DNA from: RYN-230 sp963834515
Lineage (GTDB): Bacteria; Actinomycetota; Actinomycetes; Streptosporangiales; Streptosporangiaceae
Reading direction: 5' to 3'
Assembly: GCA_963834515.1 (NCBI GenBank)
Contig: CAWICB010000007.1
Span: forward strand, 1,612,001 to 1,676,000
DNA: 64,000 nt
The position numbers were made by a program, and so were the translations under genes. Shown piece after piece: positions 34,104-42,254 of the stretch (the stretch's first letter is position 1; the number at the start of each line of letters is the position of its first letter). The notes beneath the pieces are model-generated. The model saw nothing but the letters and a program-made list of their open reading frames with translations, made no database searches and had not been told where the DNA came from.

Positions 34104-34832
34104 ATGGCCATTGTCGAGGACCTGGAAGCCGAGCAGGACCGGCTGGAAGCCATCCTGGCGGGCCTGGATCCGGCCCAGTGGACCGCGCCGTCGGCCGCGG
34201 CCGGCTGGACGGTCAGCGATGTGGTGCTGCACCTGGCCCAGGGCGAGGAGGCGGTGACGGCCAGCGCGGCCGGGGTCCGCCTCCGGACCGGGCCCGGGGC
34301 CAGCGTGGACGAGATCATGAACCAGCTCGTCCAGGCGGACCGCGCCACACCGGCGGCCGAGGTCTTCCGCCGGTGGCGGGACGGCCGGGTGGCCGCGCTG
34401 GCCGCGCTGCGCGCGGCCGACCCGCAGCAGCCGCTGGCCTGGGTGGAGGCCCCGCTCAAGCCGGCCACGCTGGCCACCACCCGGCTGGCCGAGCACTGGG
34501 CGCACGGCCTGGACATCACCGGGCCGCTGGGCATCGGCTTCCCGGACACCGGCCGGCTGCGGCACGTCGCGTGGCTGGCACACCGCACGCTGCCCTACGC
34601 GCTGGCCCTGGGCAGCGGCCAGCGCCACGACGTGTTGTGCGAGCTGGACGCGCCGGACGGGACGGGCCGGTGGCGGTTCGGCCCAGCGGACGCGGATTCC
34701 TCGATCACCGGCCCGGCGGGGGCGTTCTGCCGGGTGGCCGCGCAGCGGCTGGCGCCAGAGGAGTCCGGGCTGCGCACCGAGGGCCCGCACGGCGCCGCCG
34801 CGCTGCGCGCGCTGCGCAGCTACGCGGCCTGA
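34104..34832 (+). CDS. TIGR03084-family / maleylpyruvate isomerase-like protein
   Basis: The 242-residue protein has the DinB/mycothiol-dependent isomerase fold. AAGWTVSDVVLHLAQGEEAV supplies the first metal-ligand His, TTRLAEHWAHGLDITGPLGI the later His pair, and HVAWLAHRTLPYAL and GPAGAFCRVAAQRL follow as in TIGR03084 members. Such proteins bind a divalent metal and are thought to be mycothiol-dependent transferases or isomerases, consistent with an actinomycete host. It is followed at 67 bases by dtd. Confidence 0.85.
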   Translation: MAIVEDLEAEQDRLEAILAGLDPAQWTAPSAAAGWTVSDVVLHLAQGEEAVTASAAGVRLRTGPGASVDEIMNQLVQADRATPAAEVFRRWRDGRVAALAALRAADPQQPLAWVEAPLKPATLATTRLAEHWAHGLDITGPLGIGFPDTGRLRHVAWLAHRTLPYALALGSGQRHDVLCELDAPDGTGRWRFGPADADSSITGPAGAFCRVAAQRLAPEESGLRTEGPHGAAALRALRSYAA

Positions 34833-34898
34833 CCGGGCGCCGCGGCCAGCGGAACCGGGTGAACGACAAGGATGGCGGCTGGCTTCTAGAGTGCTGCT

Positions 34899-35324
34899 GT
34901 GCGAGCTGTGGTGCAGCGGGTTACTCAGGCCAGCGTGTCGGTGCACGGGCAGGTCGTCGGCGCTATCGGCGAACCGGGCCTGCTGGTCCTGGTGGGTGTC
35001 ACGCATGACGACACAGCAGCCCAGGCCGCGAAACTGGCGGCCAAGCTGTGGGGGCTGCGCATCTTGGAGGGCGAGAAGTCCTGCTCCGACGTGGCCGCGC
35101 CGCTGCTGGTGATCAGCCAGTTCACGCTGTACGCCGACACCCGCAAGGGCCGCCGGCCGACCTGGCAGGCAGCCGCGCCGGGACCGGTCGCCGAACCGCT
35201 GGTGGACGCGGTGGTCGCGGCGCTGCGCGAGCTGGGCGCCCGGGTGGAGACCGGCGTGTTCGGCGCCGACATGAAGGTCAGCCTGGTCAACGACGGCCCG
35301 GTCACCATCATCCTGGAGCTGTGA
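34899..35324 (+). CDS. dtd: D-aminoacyl-tRNA deacylase
   Basis: A full-length Dtd of 141 residues starting at GTG (MRAVVQRVTQASVSV). The catalytic SQFTLYADTRKGRRP block (residues 73-87) and the C-terminal GADMKVSLVNDGPVTIILE block with its Gly-cisPro pair (133-134) are both intact. It hydrolyses D-amino acids, and glycine on tRNA-Ala, from mischarged tRNAs in a homodimer with active sites at the interface. This is one of the few housekeeping genes in the window. Confidence 0.95.
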   Translation: MRAVVQRVTQASVSVHGQVVGAIGEPGLLVLVGVTHDDTAAQAAKLAAKLWGLRILEGEKSCSDVAAPLLVISQFTLYADTRKGRRPTWQAAAPGPVAEPLVDAVVAALRELGARVETGVFGADMKVSLVNDGPVTIILEL

Positions 35325-35352
35325 GCCGGGGACCGGTGCGCCCGGCCCGAGT

Positions 35353-35493
35353 TCAGCCGCCGTCCCCGGACGGCCGCCCGCCGCTGTAGCCGTGCCGCCC
35401 GAGGATCTGGCCCCGGTAGTCGATGACCGCTGACCCACCGCCGAACGCGTCGATCGCTACGTCCGAATCGGCGTTAAGAAAATAGGTGACCGA
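35353..35493 (-). pseudogene. Carbon-nitrogen hydrolase (nitrilase family) remnant
   Basis: The minus-strand frame encodes SDVAIDAFGGGSAVIDYRGQ followed by ILGRHGYSGG. This closely resembles the C-terminal part of nitrilase-superfamily amidohydrolases, where a GGGS-x-VIDY-x-GQ strand pair follows the catalytic Cys domain. The Glu-Lys-Cys catalytic portion is absent: upstream of the match the frame turns to unrelated Ser/Pro-rich sequence and no start is convincing. It is a fragment left after deletion of a larger gene. Confidence 0.5.
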
Positions 35494-35642
35494 GTGCCCG
35501 ACCGGCAGCAGCGGCACCGCTTCAGGTGTGTGACTGAAGCTCTGGCTTCTGGGGCATGAGGAAGATGATCGCGGCACCAGACCCCTGGCCTGGCTCGGCC
35601 AGAAAGCCTGTAGCCAATCGCAGGAACAGATGAAGGTCCACG

Positions 35643-36581
35643 ATGGGCACCATGATGGCGCTGCGGGCGCATGCTCGCGGCGGGCCAGAGCAGCTGGTCT
35701 ACGAGCAGGCGCCGACGCCGTCCGCCGGGCCGGGCGAGGCGCTCATCGCCGTGCACGCCGCGGCGATCACCTTCGCGGAGCTGACCTGGGATCTGGAGTG
35801 GACCACCCGGGACGGTAAGGACCGGACGCCGGTCATACCGTCCCATGAGATGTCAGGCACCGTCGCGGGTCTCGGGGACGGCGTCGCCGGCCTGGCCGTG
35901 GGCGATGAGGTGATCGGCCTGGTCGGCTTCGACCGCGATGGCGCTGCCGCCGAGTACGTGGTCATGCCCGCCGCCGGCCTGGCCGCCAAGCCGCCTTCGG
36001 TCTCCCACCTGGCAGCGGCGACGCTGCCGCTCGCGGCGCTGACCGCCTGGCAGGCGCTGGCGGACCACGCGGCCCTGCAACCCGGCGAGCAGGTGCTGGT
36101 CCAGGGCGGCGCCGGCGGAGTCGGCTTGTTCGCCGTCCAGCTCGCGGCGATCCTCGGCGGCCACGTCACCGCCACCGGCCGCAGCACCGGCGCGGGCCTC
36201 GTGCGGGACCTCGGCGCGGAACGCTTCATCAGCGCCGGAGCCGGACAGCCCGGCCCAGCCGCGGGCGGGTTCGACGTTGTCATCGACACGGTCGGCGGTG
36301 CCGTGCTTAACGGCTCGTACGGCCTGCTGCGTGAAGGCGGCCGGCTGGTCACCCTGGGCGCGCCGCCGGACCAGGAGCTGGCGGGCAGGTACAAGGTCCA
36401 CGCCATGTTCTTCATCGTCGAGCCGGACGCCAGCGAGCTGGCCCGGCTGGCGGAACTGGCCGGCACGGGACGGCTGCGAGCGGTGATCAGCCAGACCTTC
36501 CCGCTGGCCGAAGGACGGCAGGCCTTCGAAAGCGGCGGACGGTCCCGACCCCCCGGCAAGACGGTCCTCATTATTCGCTGA
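35643..36581 (+). CDS. NADP-dependent quinone oxidoreductase-like (MDR superfamily)
   Basis: A zinc-independent medium-chain reductase of 312 residues. The N-terminal catalytic domain has GEALIAVHAAAITFAELTWD, the entry block SHEMSGTVAGLGDGVAGLAV, and the cofactor motif VLVQGGAGGVGLFAVQLAAI. No cysteine/histidine zinc ligands are visible, so it belongs to the quinone oxidoreductase/enoyl reductase branch and reduces an activated double bond or quinone with NADPH. It is monocistronic. ATG 35643 and two further ATGs within four codons are all possible starts. Confidence 0.9.
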   Translation: MGTMMALRAHARGGPEQLVYEQAPTPSAGPGEALIAVHAAAITFAELTWDLEWTTRDGKDRTPVIPSHEMSGTVAGLGDGVAGLAVGDEVIGLVGFDRDGAAAEYVVMPAAGLAAKPPSVSHLAAATLPLAALTAWQALADHAALQPGEQVLVQGGAGGVGLFAVQLAAILGGHVTATGRSTGAGLVRDLGAERFISAGAGQPGPAAGGFDVVIDTVGGAVLNGSYGLLREGGRLVTLGAPPDQELAGRYKVHAMFFIVEPDASELARLAELAGTGRLRAVISQTFPLAEGRQAFESGGRSRPPGKTVLIIR

Positions 36582-36794
36582 TCCGCCAAGCGCATCTCCC
36601 GGCCGCGGCCCTGGCGACGCCGACGATTACTGCGTTCCGAGGGCCACGGCGGTCCTTTCTTCGACGGGATGGGAAGTTATGTCGTCGGCAGGCTTCCCCG
36701 CCATCGTCTGATTATCTCGGGCCGGGATGACCGCGCGCAGGCCGCGGGACCATCACACTGCTGCGAGGCTGCGGGTGACGCGGCTGAAGATGCC

Positions 36795-37676
36795 TCAGCC
36801 AGCCGCACCGGCAGCGGGCCCGTCAACCTCGCCACCATCCGCGCGGCTATCACCGCGGCTATCAAAGACGCCGGCTACCTGCACATCCCCGAAGGCCGCC
36901 GCGACCATACGGCGCGGAACACGCCGGGGCCCTGGGGGCTCGTCCGCCCGGGCGGCAATCGCGATGATCTCTGGGCTGACCGGGCCGGCTGGTGACCGGT
37001 CCCAGTCGCCGTACCAGGTGACCTCGGTGAGGCCGGCTCCGGCGAGAAAGCCGGTCACCTCAGTCTGGCCCCTGAAGCGGAGCGTGTCGGGAACGGCGAG
37101 GTATTCACCATCGGGGAACCGGATGCACGTCTCATACGTTACGAGCTGGCCGGTCACCGACCTGATGTCGTAATGGACGTCGGCCGGCCCGCCCGCGGTC
37201 GGCACCTGTTCCCGGGTCTGCCCGGGCGACCAGTTCTGCCATTCCCGGGCCCCGGGATTCCTGGTCTCGAACGCGATCCGGCCGCCCGGGGCCAGATGCC
37301 GGCTGAGCGTATCCAGCGCCGCGCGGACGGCGCTGTCCGCCAGCAGCAGCTGGAACACGTGGCCGGTCATGATGATCAGGCCGAAGCGGGTGGGCACGGA
37401 CAGGCTGGCGGCGTCGGTCTCGATCCAGCGCACCCGCCCGCCGCCCGGCCGGCCCCGGGCTACCGCCAGCATGGCTGCGGCCGGGTCGGCACCGGTCACG
37501 TCATGCCCGCGCGCGGCCAGCGCGCAGGCCAGCTGCCCGGTGCCGCACCCCATGTCCAGGATGGTCATCCGGGGTCCGGCCGGCAGGCTGAGGTAGAACG
37601 CGGTGCTGCTGTCCGGCGGGTTCAGCGCGTCGTACAGCGCGGCCAGCCTGGTCTCGGCGTAGGCGGCGCTCAGCAA
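36795..37676 (-). CDS. Class I SAM-dependent methyltransferase with unusual C-terminal tail
   Basis: Motif I is TILDMGCGTGQLACALA, the acidic loop DVTGADPAAAMLAVARG, and FGLIIMTGHVFQLLL and LAPGGRIAFETRNP follow. This is the pattern of a methyltransferase that normally ends near IIAIAARA (about residue 244). About 49 further residues rich in Gly, Asp and Arg extend the frame to 36795. That tail uses poorer GC3 codons than the plus strand opposite, so the true stop may have been lost. It lies 4 bases downstream of the DUF6624 gene and is probably in one operon with it. Confidence 0.82.
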   Translation of the reverse strand: MLSAAYAETRLAALYDALNPPDSSTAFYLSLPAGPRMTILDMGCGTGQLACALAARGHDVTGADPAAAMLAVARGRPGGGRVRWIETDAASLSVPTRFGLIIMTGHVFQLLLADSAVRAALDTLSRHLAPGGRIAFETRNPGAREWQNWSPGQTREQVPTAGGPADVHYDIRSVTGQLVTYETCIRFPDGEYLAVPDTLRFRGQTEVTGFLAGAGLTEVTWYGDWDRSPAGPVSPEIIAIAARADEPPGPRRVPRRMVAAAFGDVQVAGVFDSRGDSRADGGEVDGPAAGAAG

Positions 37677-37680
37677 CCCG

Positions 37681-38190
37681 TCACCCTGCGAGTCTCTCGG
37701 CGGCCAGCAGCCGGGCCCGGTTCTCGGCCTCGGGGGGCAGGCCCAGCGCGGCCCGGCGCTCGTCCAGGGTGCCCGGCTCGCGCACCGCCCACAGGGTCAG
37801 CTTGCCGTCCATGACCTGGTACTGGGTGCCGTAGACCTGCGGTTCGCCACGGTGCATCAGCACCCGGTCGGTCAGGTAGGCGAGATCCCGCGGGGCGGCG
37901 TCAGCCCGGGCGACGGCTTCTTCCAGCAGCGGCAGGCACTCCTCCTGGAACCCGGCTGGCGCGTGCTGGACCAGGAGCCACGCGGCATGCGCGCCGTCCG
38001 GGCCGGCCAGCGCATGCCCGGGCCAGCCGTACTCGGCCACGATCTCCCGCATCCGGGCCGTGTTGGCCCGGTCGATCGGGGCGACCGCCTGGCCCCACTG
38101 CTCGGCCCGGTGGCCGGGCGGCAGCGACTTGCGCGCGGTCTGGTCCCGGCCAGCGCGCTCCAGCAGTTCGGTGCGGAGTTCCTCGTTCAC
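37681..38190 (-). CDS. DUF6624-like conserved protein
   Basis: The 169-residue protein starts at GTG (NEELRTELLERAGRDQTARK). It contains NTARMREIVAEYGWPG, AAWLLVQHAP, QEECLPLLEEAV, LAYLTDRVLMHRGEPQVYGT and RRAALGLPP, a helix-rich arrangement found in many bacterial proteins of unknown function that are usually grouped as DUF6624. A GGGGAAAG ribosome site lies just upstream. It precedes and nearly abuts the methyltransferase. Confidence 0.8.
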   Translation of the reverse strand: MNEELRTELLERAGRDQTARKSLPPGHRAEQWGQAVAPIDRANTARMREIVAEYGWPGHALAGPDGAHAAWLLVQHAPAGFQEECLPLLEEAVARADAAPRDLAYLTDRVLMHRGEPQVYGTQYQVMDGKLTLWAVREPGTLDERRAALGLPPEAENRARLLAAERLAG

Positions 38191-38339
38191 CTTTCCCCAG
38201 CTTCCCGGAGGGCTATCCCCCCGTCCGCAACACTGACACGGCGGGCACGGCGCAGCCAGCGAATATCCACTGCTATCCGGCCCGCCCGCCGGTTCCGCGC
38301 TATGCGAGGATGCCGGGGTGGCCGACTGGTGCGCTGACC

Positions 38340-38452
38340 GGCGAGATCGAGTCGCTTGGTGTGCTGCCCGGCAACACCGCCGCCATCCGCTTCTACCAGC
38401 GGTACGGCTTCCGCCCACGTGCAGCTACCTGTCCAGGTTCACCGGCCGACCG
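38340..38452 (+). pseudogene. GNAT acetyltransferase C-terminal remnant
   Basis: The plus strand encodes IESLGVLPGNTAAIRFYQRY followed by GFRPR, the end of a GNAT acetyltransferase (the N-x-x-A-x-x-F-Y-x-x-x-G-F acetyl-CoA-binding helix). The next residues of the family, CSYLSRFTGRP, occur in a shifted frame at 38420-38452. The N-terminal half is absent. It is a decayed gene end sitting directly before the AhpD-like gene. Confidence 0.5.
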
Positions 38453-38477
38453 TCCGTCCGTCAACGGAGGAGTGTTC

Positions 38478-39017
38478 ATGCCGCACATCACGCTGAACTC
38501 CAGCGAGCCGGGGATCCGCGGCTTGCTCAAATACCGGCCGGAGACCGGCCGGCCGCTGAGCGAACTGGCCGAGGTACTGCTGCGCGGGCCCAGCACGCTG
38601 ACCCGGGGCGAACGGGAGCTGATCGGGGCGTACGTGTCCGGGCTGAACGGCTGCCGGTACTGCACCGCCTCGCACTCGGCCACCGCCGCCGCTCAGCTGC
38701 CGGGTGGCATGGCCGTGGTGGAGCAGGCCTGCGCGGACCCGGCCAGCGCACCGGTATCCGCGAAGCTGAAGGCACTGCTGCACATCGCGACGGCGGTCCA
38801 GCGGTCCGGGCTGGAGGTGACCGCAGATGACGTGGCCCGGGCCCGGTCCGCGGGCGCAACAGACCCGGAGATCCACGACACGGTGCTGATCGCGGCCATG
38901 TTCTGCATGTTCAACCGGTACGTGGACGGGCTGGGCACGATGGCGCCGGACGACCCGGCGCGCTACGCCGCCGGGGCGCAGCGCCTGGTCAGTGCGGGCT
39001 ACCTGCCGCCGGAATAG
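38478..39017 (+). CDS. AhpD/carboxymuconolactone-decarboxylase-fold peroxidase-like protein
   Basis: The 179-residue protein has the AhpD signature GLNGCRYCTASHSATAA: Cys59 and Cys62 in CxxC and His66 one turn later. It is flanked by LTRGERELIGAYVS and a second helical domain ending MFCMFNRYVDGLGTMAPDDP. This is the alkylhydroperoxidase-like fold that reduces hydroperoxides through the cysteine pair. A strong GGAGGAG ribosome site sits before ATG 38478, which clearly sets the start inside the longer open frame. Confidence 0.9.
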   Translation: MPHITLNSSEPGIRGLLKYRPETGRPLSELAEVLLRGPSTLTRGERELIGAYVSGLNGCRYCTASHSATAAAQLPGGMAVVEQACADPASAPVSAKLKALLHIATAVQRSGLEVTADDVARARSAGATDPEIHDTVLIAAMFCMFNRYVDGLGTMAPDDPARYAAGAQRLVSAGYLPPE

Positions 39018-39049
39018 CACATCCGCCGGGCCGGTGCCGCGAGGCGGCC

Positions 39050-39349
39050 TCAGCCGGTCAGCGCGTACAGGCAGCCATCCCAGTAGGCTTCGAGCCGGGG
39101 CCGCCGCCGGCCGTGCAGCCCGATTTCCAGCACGTCAGGCTGCGCGCCCGCGGGTGCGAGGAAGCACAGTTCCAGCCCGGGCACGGGGACGTGGGCCCAG
39201 CCCGCCAGACCGGGCGGTTCCGCGGTGGCCGCGTGCATGTAGGCGGGCACCCCGGCGCAGCACCGGCGCGGGTGGGCTGCCCACACCCACAGCCGCCCGC
39301 CGCGGGCCGCGATGAACGCGGTGGCGTCCGGGCTTACCTCCACTCGCAC
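39050..39349 (-). CDS. Conserved hypothetical protein
   Basis: About 99 residues (or 112 if the GTG at 39388 is used). It contains VEVSPDATAFIAARGGRLWV, then PRRCCAGVPAYMHAAT and PDVLEIGLHGRRRPRLEAYW. This compact beta-rich protein with a paired-cysteine motif recurs in actinomycetes, but I cannot assign a function. The two adjacent cysteines might bind metal or form a disulfide. It is convergent with the AhpD-like gene. Confidence 0.65.
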   Translation of the reverse strand: MRVEVSPDATAFIAARGGRLWVWAAHPRRCCAGVPAYMHAATAEPPGLAGWAHVPVPGLELCFLAPAGAQPDVLEIGLHGRRRPRLEAYWDGCLYALTG

Positions 39350-39465
39350 AGCCCCACGATAACCCGGCCCGTGCGGGCCCCAGCTCACCGCGGCGCTTCC
39401 TGTTTCTTGACGCCATAGCGGCGCCGGGGTGATCCTTTGTATCCATCACCAGGGGGGACCGAGCC

Positions 39466-39957
39466 ATGGCCGTTACGAGCGCTCGCCAGACCGGGAGCAT
39501 ATCCCTGTGGCAGGTCATTCTGTTCGTCACCGGGGTCGCGGTCCTGGCGGCCGGGGCCGTGCTCGAGATAGTCCTGCTTTCCTACCATTCCACCACCAAG
39601 ACCATCAGAACCGGCGGCAGCATTACGACGGTGACTGGCCCGGCCGCCCCTCCCGCCAGCCTGATCAGTGCTTGCGTGGCGGCGGGCATCGTGCTGATCC
39701 TGGCCGCGGCCTTCTTCAGCCGTGTCAGCAAGGTGGCGCTTCCCGGTGGCTATGAGCTCGATTTCGCGAATAGCGCGAAGATTGCGGCCGCCATTGCCAC
39801 CAAAACCAGCGACCCGGCCCGGGCGAAACAGCTCTACCAGCGGGTGGCGCCCCGCGCGGCCACAATGCTTTCCCCCCAGCTCGATTCCGGCGAGATCACC
39901 AGGCTGGTCAACGAGGCGGACAGTGAGATCACCTCAGCCGGGCCGGGCGGCGGGTAG
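39466..39957 (+). CDS. Small two-helix membrane protein
   Basis: The 163-residue protein has transmembrane helices at about 18-40 (VILFVTGVAVLAAGAVLEIV) and 66-86 (LISACVAAGIVLILAAAFFS), separated by a short Thr/Ser-rich external loop. A cytoplasmic tail of about 75 residues with helical AKIAAAIATKTSDPARAKQL follows. No family is recognised. The tail could bind a partner. It is 9 bases upstream of a methyltransferase and may be co-transcribed with it. Confidence 0.65.
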   Translation: MAVTSARQTGSISLWQVILFVTGVAVLAAGAVLEIVLLSYHSTTKTIRTGGSITTVTGPAAPPASLISACVAAGIVLILAAAFFSRVSKVALPGGYELDFANSAKIAAAIATKTSDPARAKQLYQRVAPRAATMLSPQLDSGEITRLVNEADSEITSAGPGGG

Positions 39958-39966
39958 CGTGCCACG

Positions 39967-40725
39967 GTGAGCTTCGATGTCAGCGCGGATGCCTACCTGC
40001 GGTTCATGGGCAAGTACTCCGAGCCGCTGGCGGTGCGGTTCGCCGACCTGGCCGGGATCCGCGCCGGGTGCCAGGTGCTCGACGTGGGCTGCGGCCCGGG
40101 CGCACTGACCGCTGAACTGGCCCGGCGGGCCGGGACTGAAATGGTCAGTGCGGTGGAACCCGCCCCGTCGTTCGCCGCCGCGGCCCGGAACCGGCTGCCG
40201 GGGGTGGATATCCGGCAGGCTCAGGCCGAGCAGCTGCCGTTCCCGGATCGTGCCTTCGACGCCGCGCTGGCCCAGCTCGTGGTGCACTTCATGGCTGACC
40301 CGGTGCTGGGCCTGCGGGAGATGGCCCGGGTCACCCGGCCCGGTGGGGTAGTCGGCGCCTGCGTGTGGGATCACGCGGGCGGCCGCGGGCCGCTGGCCGT
40401 GTTCTGGCGGGCGGTGCATGAGCTGGATCCGGCGGCGGACGACGAGTCCGGGCGGGCCGGGGTCCGCGAAGGCGACCTGGCCCGGCTGTTCGCGCAGGCC
40501 GGGCTGGACGGCGCGCGGGCCGCCGCGCTGACCGTCCGGGTTCGCCAGGCCAGCTTCGAGCTCTGGTGGGAACCGTTCACGCTCGGCGTCGGCCCGGCCG
40601 GTGCGTATGTGGCGTCGCTGGCGCCGGACGACCGGGCCGCGCTGCGCGAGCGGTGCCGGGAACTGCTGCCAGCGGACCCCATCGAGATCAGTGCCACCGC
40701 ATGGGCGGCGGTCAGCCACCCCTGA
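39967..40725 (+). CDS. Class I SAM-dependent methyltransferase
   Basis: The 252-residue enzyme starts at GTG (SFDVSADAYLRFMGKYSEPL). The N-terminal block, with motif I QVLDVGCGPGALTAELA, acidic loop EMVSAVEPAPSFAAAAR and LGLREMARVTRPGGVVGACV, is the UbiE/COQ5-like pattern common in actinomycetes. DLARLFAQAGLDGARAAALT and FELWWEPFTLGVGPAGAYV complete the C-terminal domain. The substrate is unknown. Confidence 0.9.
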   Translation: MSFDVSADAYLRFMGKYSEPLAVRFADLAGIRAGCQVLDVGCGPGALTAELARRAGTEMVSAVEPAPSFAAAARNRLPGVDIRQAQAEQLPFPDRAFDAALAQLVVHFMADPVLGLREMARVTRPGGVVGACVWDHAGGRGPLAVFWRAVHELDPAADDESGRAGVREGDLARLFAQAGLDGARAAALTVRVRQASFELWWEPFTLGVGPAGAYVASLAPDDRAALRERCRELLPADPIEISATAWAAVSHP

Positions 40726-40777
40726 GCCGTTCCGCAGGTGCGCCTACACTGCGGAAAAGCGGCAGGTGAGCACCGTC

Positions 40778-40800
40778 GCTGCAAGGTGACTGCAACCCGG
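40778..40800 (+). promoter_or_regulatory. Direct-repeat element shared with the SARP/cupin promoter (site 2)
   Basis: Heptamers GCTGCAA and ACTGCAA are separated by GGTG and followed by CCCGG. The 23-bp element is identical at 22 positions to the one at 46713-46735. It lies 42 bases before the SnoaL gene. Direct heptamer repeats at 11-bp spacing are the standard SARP binding format. Confidence 0.65.
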
Positions 40801-40841
40801 TGCCCGGATCATGGCTGGCATCAAGCCATGAGGAGGCGACG

Positions 40842-41234
40842 ATGAACAACGCGACCGTGGTGGACGAGTTCCTGCAGGCGATCGAGAAGGCTGACATCCC
40901 GGGCTGCGACGTGTGGAGCACGGACGCGACGCTGGACGCAACCGTGCCCAACTGGCGGCTGCACCGGACCGGGCCGGACGAGATCCGCGCGGAGTACGCG
41001 CGCTGGTTCGCCGACCCGGCCCACATCGGCGAGCTGCGCCGCTGCCAGGTGGACGATGGCTCGGCCGAGCTCATCGAGTACACGCTCAGCTGGACGGAGA
41101 ACGGTGTGCCGCACGCGGGCCACCACATGCACCTGCTCACCGTGCGGGATGGGCGGATCGTGGCCGACACCGTGTTCTGCGGCGGCCGCTGGCCGGCCGC
41201 GCTGCTGGCCGAGATGGAGGCCGCGGATGGCTGA
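40842..41234 (+). CDS. SnoaL/NTF2-like protein
   Basis: The 130-residue protein begins MNNATVVDEFLQAIEKADIP after a perfect AGGAGG ribosome site. It shows the NTF2-like pattern LDATVPNWRLHRTGPDEIRA, YARWFADPAHIG, YTLSWTENG and HHMHLLTVRDGRIVADTVFC. It may be a ligand-binding or cyclase/hydrolase protein. It overlaps the downstream phosphotransferase by 8 bases and is the first gene behind a SARP-type repeat shared with the cupin promoter, so it is a likely target of the SARP regulator. Confidence 0.88.
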   Translation: MNNATVVDEFLQAIEKADIPGCDVWSTDATLDATVPNWRLHRTGPDEIRAEYARWFADPAHIGELRRCQVDDGSAELIEYTLSWTENGVPHAGHHMHLLTVRDGRIVADTVFCGGRWPAALLAEMEAADG

Positions 41235-42254
41235 GCCAGCGACCGCTGAGCCGCCGCGCCGCTGCCGTGACGTGGCCGAACTGCTCGACGGCGCGAGTGA
41301 GCGGGTGCCGTTCGATGAGGTCCCCGGCAAATCCGGGGCGCGCCTGGAGCGGGTGATCATCGGCGGCCAGCGTTACGTACTCAAGCACCTTGACCTGGCC
41401 GGAGACTGGACGTTGCGGGCGTCCGGCTGCCTGCCCGGCGCGCCGCTGGTGCTGTGCGAACGCGGCATCCTGGCCCGGCTGCCGGGCTGCTTCAACCAGC
41501 CAATCGTCGGCGCGGCCCCGGAAGCCGGGCCGGGCCCGGCCGGCCAGGTGGGTGCGCCGTGCTCATGCACGACGTCACGCCGTGGCTGGTGCCGGTCACC
41601 GGCGAGCCGATCCCGCTGGGCCAGCACGCCCGGTTCCTGGCGCATATGGCCGAGCTGCACGCGGCGTTCTGGGACTGCAGCCGCGACGTGGACGTCATCC
41701 CGGTCATGCACCGCTACCTGGAGCTCTCGCCCTGGATGGCGGAAGCGGAAGCGGCCGCGGGATCCACCCACCTGGTGCCGCAGCTGGTGGCCACCGGCTG
41801 GCCGCTGCTGGCCCAGGTCGCCCCGGCCGCGGCCGCGGTGGTCACCCCGCTGGCTTACGACCCGGGCCCGCTGGTGGACGCGCTGGCCAGCACGCCGCAG
41901 ACGTTCGTGCACAGCAACTGGAAGCTGGACAATCTCGGCACCGACGACCGGGACCGGACGGTGCTGCTGGACTGGGAGCAGCCCGGGCTGGGCGCGCCGC
42001 TCAGTGACCTGGCCTGGTACCTGGCCATCAACTGCCGCCGCCTGCCGCAGTCCAAGGTGGCCGCGATCACGCACTACCGGGAGGCGCTGGAGGCGGCCGG
42101 GGTGACCACCGAGCCGTGGTGGGATCGCCAGCTGGCGCTGTGCCTGCTCGGCGCGCTGGTCCAGTTCGGCTGGGAGAAGGCGCTCGGCGGCTACGACGAG
42201 GAACTCGCATGGTGGGAAGACAAGGCGATCGCGGCGGCGCCGCTGCTGAGCTGA
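41227..42254 (+). pseudogene. Phosphotransferase (APH-like), apparent single frameshift
   Basis: The N-terminal part (LERVIIGGQRYVLKHLDLAG, nucleotide-binding) and the C-terminal part (MHDVTPWLVPVTGEPI, TFVHSNWKLDNLG, VLLDWEQPGLGAPLSDLAW) belong to one kinase but lie in different frames. The switch falls between about 41520 and 41560 and equals one missing base. Both parts are otherwise well conserved. In the catalytic loop the usual HGD is HSN, so the catalytic aspartate appears to be asparagine, while the metal-binding Asp of LLDWE is kept. Second gene of the SnoaL operon. Either a pseudogene or a sequence error; the SnoaL operon context suggests it was once active. Confidence 0.75.
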
